Shown here one piece after another: positions 7,059 to 12,179 of a DNA stretch of 12,179 bases. The translations under genes were made by a program, and so were the position numbers. Origin of the DNA: Thermoleophilia bacterium (GTDB lineage Bacteria > Actinomycetota > Thermoleophilia > Gaiellales > SKUG01); NCBI GenBank assembly GCA_025964405.1, contig JAOPYW010000361.1, forward strand, positions 1-12,179, read 5' to 3'. Each line of letters begins with the position of its first letter. Within the stretch, counting starts at the first letter, position 1. The notes under the pieces were generated by a model. That model did no database searches. It saw nothing but the letters and a program-made list of their open reading frames with translations, and was not told where the DNA came from.

Positions 7059-7099
7059 CCTGCTGCCCTAGCGGGCGTTGCCGCTGCTTGGGCAGCAGG
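7059..7099. terminator. Long nested hairpin, probable bidirectional terminator
   Basis: Perfect 10-bp arms CCTGCTGCCC (7059-7068) and GGGCAGCAGG (7090-7099) enclose a second stem AGCGG/CCGCT (7070-7074, 7081-7085) with a GCGTTG loop. It lies 66 bases past the ketosynthase stop and between two convergent genes, which fits a shared terminator. No U-run follows on either strand, as is common in high-GC actinobacteria. Confidence 0.5.
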
Positions 7100-7165
7100 T
7101 GCACGTCACGGCGGCGATGTCGCACGCTCGACGGCGCGCATCGCGTCACGAGCCACGGCCGTGAG

Positions 7166-8236
7166 TTACAGCGTCACCATCATCACGCCCATCGAGACGC
7201 CGGCGGCGAGCCCGATCATGAGCACGTTGCTGCCGGCGCCGACGGTGCCCTGCTGGATCGCGGTGTCGAGCTGCAGCGGGAGCGTGACGGAGGAGATGTT
7301 GCCGAACTGGGGGACGGACCGCATCCAGCGCTCGGGCCCGATGCCCGAGAACTCGATCGCGATGTCGAGGCCGGCGACCGAGACCTGGTGGATGCAGACG
7401 GCATCGAAGTCGTCGAAGGTGACGCCGCTGGCGATGAAGGCCTCGGGCATCACGCGCGCGCCGATCTCCTCGACGGCGCGGCGCAGCGCGCCGCCGTCAC
7501 CCTCGAAGTAGAGCTTGTCCATGTCGTGGCCGTGGCGTGAGCCGCCGCCCGGCACCATCATGACCGGCCACTTCTCGGAGTCGGCCCCGAAGTGCGTGAA
7601 CCAGATGCCGCGCTCGTCGGTGGCCGGGCGCAGGAGCATCGCGGCCCCGCCGTCGCCGACCGTGTAGCCGGGGAAGGAGCTGCGCCACTGGGCCTCGCCC
7701 TCGACCTCCCAGCGGATCGCGCGGGTCGGGCACTCGCCCGTGCAGATGAGCACGTTCTTGTAGGTGCCGGCGGCCAGGAAGGCTTCGGCGACGTGGATCG
7801 CCGAGAGGAAGCTGTTGCACGCGTTCTTGAGGTCGAACACGTTGGCGTTGGTGCCGAGCAGCGCCTGCACGATGTGCACGGTCGCCGGCTCCGAGATGTC
7901 GTGGCACGAGGAGGAGAAGATGAGCAGGTCGATGTCGGCCGGGTCGGTGCCCGTGTCGTGCAGCACCTTGCGTGCGGCGGCGGCCGCGAAGTCGGAGGTG
8001 TTCTGGTCGAGGCGCGCGACGCGGCGCTCGTGGACGCCGGTGAGGCGCTCGATCGTTCCCGGCTTGAGTTCGAAGTTCAGGTTGGGGCTGCTCGCGCGCA
8101 CCTTCTCCTCGACCTCGAGCGAGGTCATGACCTGCTCGGCCATGTGGTGCGCGACCCCGGCGATCATCGCCTTCGTGGGGCGGTCGGTACCGGCTGAACG
8201 CACGGCCTGCGCGCGGGGGGAGAGTTGGATCGTCAT
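7166..8236 (-). CDS. 3-oxoacyl-ACP synthase III (FabH-like ketosynthase)
   Basis: This is a 356-residue thiolase-fold condensing enzyme. The Cys-His-Asn triad is complete: C140 in KNACNSF, H283 in CIHQVSVAG and N313 in FGNISS. Other family marks are LTGVHERRVA (65-74), GDGGAAMLL (194-202) and the glycine-rich C-terminal GLAAGVSMG (342-350). Type III ketosynthases join an acyl-CoA or acyl-thioester to malonyl-ACP or to another acyl chain. Relatives start fatty acids, build beta-ketoacids (OleA-like) or act in secondary metabolism, and the sequence alone does not choose among these. The ATG is backed by GAGGAG eight bases upstream; an open frame continues further upstream but lacks coding character. 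The gene stands alone on its strand, divergent from the glycosyltransferase, so a housekeeping FabH inside a fab operon is unlikely. Confidence 0.92.
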   Translation of the reverse strand: MTIQLSPRAQAVRSAGTDRPTKAMIAGVAHHMAEQVMTSLEVEEKVRASSPNLNFELKPGTIERLTGVHERRVARLDQNTSDFAAAAARKVLHDTGTDPADIDLLIFSSSCHDISEPATVHIVQALLGTNANVFDLKNACNSFLSAIHVAEAFLAAGTYKNVLICTGECPTRAIRWEVEGEAQWRSSFPGYTVGDGGAAMLLRPATDERGIWFTHFGADSEKWPVMMVPGGGSRHGHDMDKLYFEGDGGALRRAVEEIGARVMPEAFIASGVTFDDFDAVCIHQVSVAGLDIAIEFSGIGPERWMRSVPQFGNISSVTLPLQLDTAIQQGTVGAGSNVLMIGLAAGVSMGVMMVTL

Positions 8237-8244
8237 GGGAGTCG

Positions 8245-8250
8245 CTCCTC
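8245..8250 (-). promoter_or_regulatory. Strong ribosome binding site of the ketosynthase
   Basis: GAGGAG on the minus strand, eight bases before the ATG at 8236. It fixes the start and rejects a longer N-terminal extension. Confidence 0.75.
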
Positions 8251-8261
8251 GAGGGGTGATC

Positions 8262-8290
8262 GTCGACGCCGGGGCGGATGAGTCGACGCG
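8262..8290. repeat. Two GTCGACGC sites 20 bp apart
   Basis: GTCGACGC begins at 8262 and again at 8282, each containing the palindrome GTCGAC. A spacing near two helix turns upstream of the ketosynthase gene would suit a dimeric regulator. The motif is simple and could be chance in this composition. Confidence 0.25.
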
Positions 8291-8402
8291 CCTGCGGCAT
8301 CGGCGCTGCGCGGCCCCGACTTGAGGGTGCCACCGCGCTGCGAGCGGCGGGCGGCGCAGGACGCGCAGCTCCCCCGGCCATTGCGTGGCCCCTTCGCAAC
8401 AC

Positions 8403-8446
8403 CACGCTGCGCGCGGGCGAAGTATCGGTAGGCCCTGCGCAGCGTG
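8403..8446 (+). promoter_or_regulatory. Extended inverted repeat upstream of the glycosyltransferase gene
   Basis: Perfect 10-bp arms CACGCTGCGC (8403-8412) and GCGCAGCGTG (8437-8446) are followed inward by GGGC/GCCC (8415-8418, 8432-8435) around a 13-base loop with GAAGTATCGGTAG. It ends 37 bases before the ATG, in the 247-bp divergent region. An operator or an RNA leader hairpin are both possible; the relatively AT-rich loop could hold a -10 element. Confidence 0.4.
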
Positions 8447-8483
8447 CACGGGGAGGGAACCTGACCCGAGGATCGTGCCGTCG

Positions 8484-9263
8484 ATGCCCGAAGCCGCCGC
8501 GCCGCAGCACACGCACTGGATCGTGGTTCCCTGCTACAACGAATCGAAGTGGATCGCGGGCGTGGTCGACGCGATCGCCGCCCAGGACCACGGTGATTTC
8601 GCGCTGGTGATCGTCAACAACGCGAGCACCGACGACACGCGCGCGAAGGCGGAGGCGCAGATCGCGGCGCATCCACACCTCACGGGCGTCGTCATCGACG
8701 AGCCGGAGAAGGGCACCGGGTGCGCGGCCGACACGGGCTTCCGGTATGCGATCGCGAACGGCGCGAAGATCATCTGCCGCACCGACGCCGACTGCCTGCC
8801 GACCCCGAAGTGGTTCGGGCGGCTCGTGCGCGCGCTCGAGACGCGTGACCTCGACTGCGTCGCCGGGCGGCTCAAGATCCGCACCGACGACGTGCAGCTG
8901 TCGCCGGTCGAGCTGTTCATCTCGCGCTTCGGCATGGTCTCGGTGCGCCTGATCGGGCCGTGGATCAAGTCGAACCAGGGCGATGACTACCTGCGCCGCT
9001 ACATCATGCTGCCCGGGCCGAACGTCGGCATGACCGCAGCGGCGTACGAGGCCTGCGGCGGGTATACGCGGAAGTCGTTCGAGGTGGCGTTCCTCGACAA
9101 GGAGATCGCCAACGCGATGCGACGCCACACGAAGAAGATCGCGTACGTGCGCACCGCCATCGTGATGTTCTCGGAGCGACGCACCAAGGCCTACGGGGTG
9201 CGCGGCACGGTCGCGTGGATCCGGTCGCGCGGCGGCGTGAAGGTGAGCGCTGACGTACGGTGA
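8484..9263 (+). CDS. Family 2 glycosyltransferase
   Basis: This is a 259-residue GT-A glycosyltransferase. It opens with HWIVVPCYNES (11-21), followed by VIVNNASTDDT (42-52), the standard nucleotide-sugar half. DAD (101-103, in CRTDADCLP) is the metal-binding DXD motif. GPNVGMTAAAYEACGGY in the second half is the usual acceptor-side segment. No transmembrane helix is seen, so it probably works at the cytoplasmic membrane face or in the cytosol, using a nucleotide sugar. The acceptor is unknown; the neighbours suggest a lipid or small hydrophobic product. I chose ATG 8484, with GAGGA 11 bases upstream, over GTG 8475. The last four bases overlap the next start (GTGA), so it is translated together with the transporter gene. 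Confidence 0.92.
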   Translation: MPEAAAPQHTHWIVVPCYNESKWIAGVVDAIAAQDHGDFALVIVNNASTDDTRAKAEAQIAAHPHLTGVVIDEPEKGTGCAADTGFRYAIANGAKIICRTDADCLPTPKWFGRLVRALETRDLDCVAGRLKIRTDDVQLSPVELFISRFGMVSVRLIGPWIKSNQGDDYLRRYIMLPGPNVGMTAAAYEACGGYTRKSFEVAFLDKEIANAMRRHTKKIAYVRTAIVMFSERRTKAYGVRGTVAWIRSRGGVKVSADVR

Positions 9264-10525
9264 CGACGGTGCCGGTCAACCGCCCCGCGCCCATTGAGGA
9301 GCACGGCGCCGGGCTCGTGGGCATGGTGCTGCTGCTCGTCGGCACCGGCATCTCGCTGCTCGGTGACGGGCTGTTCGCGATCGCGATCTCGTTCGCCGTG
9401 TTCGAACTCGGCGGAGGTGCGCTGCAGCTCGGCGCGATCGTCGGCACCGGCCTGCTCGTGCTGTTCGCGACCATCCTGCCGGCCGGGCTGCTGGCCGATC
9501 GCTGGTCGCGCAAGTGGATCGCCTCGGGCAGTGACCTGTTGCGGGGCTGCTCGCAGCTGGCGACGGCGGCGATCGTGCTGGCCGACGCCGGCAGCGTGTG
9601 GTGGCTGCTCCCGACCTCCGTCGTGTTCGGCATCGGCACCGCCCTGCACCAACCCGCGACGGTGGGCTTCATCGCGGAGGTGGTGCCGGAGCGCCGGCTC
9701 GTCGCGGTCAACGGCACCATCCAGGCGCTGCGTGGCCTGAGCATGATGGCGGGAGCGGCGCTCGGAGGCTGGCTCGTCGATGCGCGTGGCGCCGGCGACG
9801 TGCTCGTGGTGGACGCCGCGACCTTCCTGCTGTGCGCGCTCCTGTTCGCATGCATTCGCGTGCCGAGGGTCGTGCGCCACGAGGAGACCGTGATGCGCCT
9901 CGGCGACGGGTTCCGGCTGGCGCGTGAGCGGGGCTGGATCCTCCCGGGCATCTTCCTCATCGCGGGATTCGTGTTCGTGATGCTCGGGCCGATGCAGATC
10001 GTCGGGCCGAGCGTGGCCGAGCAGTCAGGTGACGGCGCCTCGCTGTGGGGCACGATCTCGGCGACGATCGCGTTCGGGCTCATCCTCGGTGGTGGCGCGG
10101 CGCTGGCCGGGTTCGTGCGGCGCCCGCTGCTCGTCGTGGCCGTGCTGCTCGTGGTCGGTGCCAGCGGTCACGCGGCGCTCGCGCTCGATGCTCCCTTGCG
10201 CTACGTGTTGCCCGGCTACGTCGCGCTCGGCGCCGCGATGGGTGCCTATGCCGCGATGTGGGAGTCGACCAAGCAGCGGCTCGTGCCGCGCGAGCTGCTC
10301 TCGCGCATCGGTGCGCTCGACTGGTTCCTGTCGCTCATCGGCATGATGTCGGGCATCGCGCTCGCGAGCCTCGTGATCGCCGCCGCGAGCGTCGACGTGA
10401 TGCTCTGGGTGATGGTTGCGGGCGCCGTCGTGCTCGCCGCGTCGACCTTCGTGTCGGTGCCGCTGCGCACCGTCTTCCGTGGCGCCGGCCCGACCGTGCA
10501 CGAGGCCAGCTCGGCGTCCTCCTGA
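9260..10525 (+). CDS. MFS transporter (12-helix, exporter-like)
   Basis: This is a 421-residue protein with about 12 hydrophobic helices, beginning near residue 18 (LVGMVLLLVGTG). The loop between helices 2 and 3 carries the MFS motif A as GLLADRWSRKWI (77-88). A central hydrophilic stretch (about 200-225) divides the two six-helix halves, and the tail is Ser/Ala-rich. The overall pattern, with FGIGTALHQPATVGFIAEVVPERRL after helix 4, resembles EntS-like exporters. The GTG start lies inside the glycosyltransferase stop (GTGA), implying strict co-translation. The cargo is unknown; export of whatever the glycosyltransferase makes is the simplest inference. Confidence 0.92.
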   Translation: MTTVPVNRPAPIEEHGAGLVGMVLLLVGTGISLLGDGLFAIAISFAVFELGGGALQLGAIVGTGLLVLFATILPAGLLADRWSRKWIASGSDLLRGCSQLATAAIVLADAGSVWWLLPTSVVFGIGTALHQPATVGFIAEVVPERRLVAVNGTIQALRGLSMMAGAALGGWLVDARGAGDVLVVDAATFLLCALLFACIRVPRVVRHEETVMRLGDGFRLARERGWILPGIFLIAGFVFVMLGPMQIVGPSVAEQSGDGASLWGTISATIAFGLILGGGAALAGFVRRPLLVVAVLLVVGASGHAALALDAPLRYVLPGYVALGAAMGAYAAMWESTKQRLVPRELLSRIGALDWFLSLIGMMSGIALASLVIAAASVDVMLWVMVAGAVVLAASTFVSVPLRTVFRGAGPTVHEASSASS

Positions 10526-10534
10526 GACTGCTCC

Positions 10535-10625
10535 AGCAGGTAGTTCGATGATCTGGTGGACGTAGACCTCTGGACGGGTGGACGAGTGGACGCTGTAGCA
10601 GGTGCGATCGAACCAGCAGGTGCGA
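10535..10625 (+). repeat. Cluster of short direct repeats before the P450 domain
   Basis: TGGACG occurs at 10557, 10571, 10579 and 10587, the last three at 8-bp steps. AGCAGGTGCGA occurs at 10597 and 10615 (18-bp step), with AGCAGGT also at 10535. G/C at third codon positions is only about half here, far below the neighbouring genes, so this segment may be control DNA rather than the N-terminus of the P450. Confidence 0.5.
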
Positions 10626-11896
10626 GTGGGCCGTCGTCGTCGCCGCACGCCCGCACGCCCGAATCCGGCATCCGGCCCGACCAGACGCCGCGCCAGTACC
10701 GGCGCGCGCAGCGTCGCGCACGCCGCATGGACCTGCGCGTGCTGCGAACCGCGCACCCGTTCGCGTCGCTCATCGTGCGCCTGATGTCGCGCAGGGGCCT
10801 CGTGCGGATCCCGCGCTGGGGCATCGTCGTCAGCGGCGCGGTGCCGATGCGCGAGGTGATGATGAACCCCAGGCTGTTCATCAAGAACGGGCGTCATGGC
10901 ACCGCGGAGCTGTTCACCCGCGTGTTCGGCGCCGGCATGCTCATGAACACCGAGGGTGACGGGCACCGGCTCCTGCGTCGCGCCATCGCGCCGCGGTTCA
11001 CCGCGGCCCAGTCGCGCGAACTGTGTGCGACCTTCACGCAGGAGATCGTCGACGACACGCGCGAGCGACTGCTGCGCGGCGAGCGCGTCGACTTCGTGCA
11101 GGTCGCCCAGCTCGCGACGGGCATCGCCACGGTGCGGCTCGCGGGATGGAAGCTCGAGGGTGCGGAGCTGCATGCCCGGGCCCGGTACGTGTATGCGAAG
11201 TCGATCGAGCTCAGCGCCAGCATGTCGGCACTGACCTGGAAGGCGAAGGACGCCGACATCGAGAACGCCCAGCGCATCGTGGAGGAGATGACGGCCGACA
11301 TCCACGTCTCCTACGACGCGCAGGATCCGGAGACCGTGCCGGGGCTCCTCGCACTGGCGGGCGTGCCGTTCGAGCAGGCGCGTGGCGTGATCGGCACGCT
11401 GCTGGTGGCGGGCATCGACACCACGGCGTCGGCGCTCACCCGCATGGTGGCCCTGCTGTGTGACTCGGATGAACTCGCACGCCTGCGCGCCGACCCCACG
11501 CTCGTCGGGTCGGCGGTCGACGAATCCCTGCGCCACGTCGCTGCGGTACCGGTGGTGACGCGCACCACCACGGAGGCGACGCACCTGCACGGCCACGACC
11601 TGCCGGCCGACTCCGCAGTGCTCGTGCTCATCATGAACTGCCTCAAGGACGAGGTCGTGCTGGAGAACGCGCGTGATTTCCGAGCGAACCGTGAGATGTC
11701 GCGCGAGGTGCGCAAGCTGTGGTTCGGGTCGGGCCAGCACTTCTGTCCCGGCCAGTTCGTCGCACGGGAGCTGATGTCGAACTTCGCGACGATGTTCGCC
11801 GAGCTCGACCGACCGATCCGCATCGTGCGGCGTCAGGCCGCGCGCAAGGTGCTCATGCCCAACTACGCCCGCCTGGAAGTGGAGTTGGTTCGCTGA
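10556..11896 (+). CDS. Cytochrome P450
   Basis: This is a bacterial-type P450, 446 residues from the furthest GTG. The heme loop is FGSGQHFCPG (390-399, Cys397 the iron ligand), the oxygen-activating I-helix is AGIDTT (285-290), and the K-helix ExxR is ESLR (323-326). GDGHRLLRRAIAPRFT (134-149) is the C-helix region. There is no membrane anchor, so it is a soluble enzyme needing ferredoxin and reductase, neither of which is here. The substrate is unknown; neighbours suggest a fatty-acyl or glycolipid product. The start is uncertain: 10556 and 10586 (GTG) run through low-GC3 repeats, while ATG 10728 leaves only a few residues ahead of the fold (389 aa). It begins about 30 bases after the transporter gene and so probably shares its transcript. 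Its last 44 bases overlap the convergent desaturase gene. Confidence 0.93.
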   Translation: MDVDLWTGGRVDAVAGAIEPAGASGPSSSPHARTPESGIRPDQTPRQYRRAQRRARRMDLRVLRTAHPFASLIVRLMSRRGLVRIPRWGIVVSGAVPMREVMMNPRLFIKNGRHGTAELFTRVFGAGMLMNTEGDGHRLLRRAIAPRFTAAQSRELCATFTQEIVDDTRERLLRGERVDFVQVAQLATGIATVRLAGWKLEGAELHARARYVYAKSIELSASMSALTWKAKDADIENAQRIVEEMTADIHVSYDAQDPETVPGLLALAGVPFEQARGVIGTLLVAGIDTTASALTRMVALLCDSDELARLRADPTLVGSAVDESLRHVAAVPVVTRTTTEATHLHGHDLPADSAVLVLIMNCLKDEVVLENARDFRANREMSREVRKLWFGSGQHFCPGQFVARELMSNFATMFAELDRPIRIVRRQAARKVLMPNYARLEVELVR

Positions 11897-12179
11897 CCGG
11901 GGCCACCGACGGCACCACCGCGTCGCGGTAGGCGACGAGGCGCTTGCGCGTGTCGCACCAGAGGTTGACCCGGAAGCACCGGAACCCCGACAGGAGCGTG
12001 ACCTCCGGTGTCTCGTGGAAAATCGGGTTCTCGTCGTGGATGCGCTTGAGGTAGTAGTTGGGAACCATGGGCACGAGGTGGTGCACGTGGTGGTAGCCCG
12101 CGTCGGCTAGGATCCATCGCAACACCCAGTTCAGTCGCAGGAAGGTGCTCCCCTGCAGGGCCGAGGTGGTGTAGTTCCA
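11853..12179 (-). CDS. Membrane fatty acid desaturase, C-terminal part (5' end outside window)
   Basis: 108 residues are visible, entering from the right edge (WNYTTSALQGSTFLRLNWVL). The diagnostic piece is GYHHVHHLVPMVPNYYL, the third histidine box (HHVHH) of membrane di-iron acyl desaturases, followed by HDENPIF and a tail like those of delta-12/omega-3-type enzymes. These insert a double bond into a lipid- or thioester-bound chain, using oxygen and two iron ions. The first two histidine boxes and the membrane helices lie outside. A GTG at 12125 is internal and not the start. It does not show CarF/TMEM189-type features, so it is not an obvious plasmalogen desaturase. It converges on and overlaps the P450 gene. 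Confidence 0.9.
   Translation of the reverse strand, partial: WNYTTSALQGSTFLRLNWVLRWILADAGYHHVHHLVPMVPNYYLKRIHDENPIFHETPEVTLLSGFRCFRVNLWCDTRKRLVAYRDAVVPSVAPVSEPTPLPGGRSWA

Larger units (their letters stand above)
6802..7165. other. Gene-free stretch between the phosphatase and ketosynthase genes
   Basis: These 364 bases lie between two convergent stop codons. Besides the tandem repeat they contain two inverted repeats (6913-6951 and 7059-7099) and a 10-bp palindrome CACGGCCGTG (7154-7163). Short open frames exist on both strands, but they are Arg/Ser-rich, run through the repeats and lack ribosome sites, so I call none of them. Confidence 0.6.

Noticed and set aside
6853..7071. Possible 72-aa protein on the plus strand
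   Set aside because: It runs through the tandem and inverted repeats, lacks a ribosome site, and shows no coding-like third-position bias.
7166..8236. Specific assignment of the ketosynthase as OleA
   Set aside because: OleA needs an additional glutamate and usually OleB/C/D neighbours. None of these is visible, so only the type III ketosynthase call is supported.
7497..9128. Minus-strand open frame over the ketosynthase and glycosyltransferase
   Set aside because: It crosses the divergent promoter and is out of frame with the ketosynthase catalytic triad, so it is a shadow.
10025..11740. Long minus-strand open frame
   Set aside because: It lies opposite the MFS and P450 genes, whose motifs are complete. 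The predicted product is Arg/His-rich and unrecognisable.
11853..12179. CarF/TMEM189-type plasmalogen desaturase
   Set aside because: The visible HHVHH box and the tail belong to the fatty acyl desaturase family. The characteristic CarF histidine pattern is not seen, though only the C-terminus is available.

Overview
The window is very GC-rich DNA with strongly G/C-biased third codon positions, GTG starts, a probable leaderless gene and dense gene packing. This suggests a high-GC actinobacterium, plausibly of the Acidimicrobiia/Ilumatobacter type; the lineage is an inference from composition and gene content. No tRNA, rRNA, CRISPR array, insertion sequence or integrase was seen.

Left block (1-6061, all minus strand, transcribed right to left). 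The first gene encodes an alkylglycerone-phosphate synthase (AGPS)-type FAD enzyme. Three bases after its stop comes a 904-residue fusion of a FAR1-like fatty acyl-CoA reductase and a PlsB/GNPAT-like acyltransferase. Next come a 188-residue protein of unknown function and the N-terminal part of an MMPL-family transporter, which carries an extra N-terminal helix and a YajC-like barrel. The first two genes together supply the three committed activities of the animal peroxisomal ether-lipid pathway: fatty alcohol formation, acylation of dihydroxyacetone phosphate, and acyl-to-alkyl exchange. This looks like a compact bacterial ether-lipid operon and is the main discovery of the window. No alkyl-DHAP reductase, CarF/TMEM189-type plasmalogen desaturase or head-group gene is visible.

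Centre (6062-7165). A 95-bp divergent control region with a 12-bp-period direct repeat separates the AGPS gene from a plus-strand HAD-IB phosphatase of the MtnX/PHOSPHO1 type. Behind the phosphatase is a 364-bp stretch with no credible gene. It holds a degenerate 21-bp tandem repeat and two inverted repeats.

Right block (7166-12179). A FabH-like ketosynthase III (minus strand) diverges from a plus-strand set of GT2 glycosyltransferase, MFS transporter (4-bp overlap) and cytochrome P450. The P450 overlaps a convergent membrane fatty acid desaturase that leaves the window. Most of the window concerns fatty acyl chains: making, reducing, desaturating, oxidising, glycosylating or exporting them. 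A link between the right block and the ether-lipid operon is suggested only by proximity.
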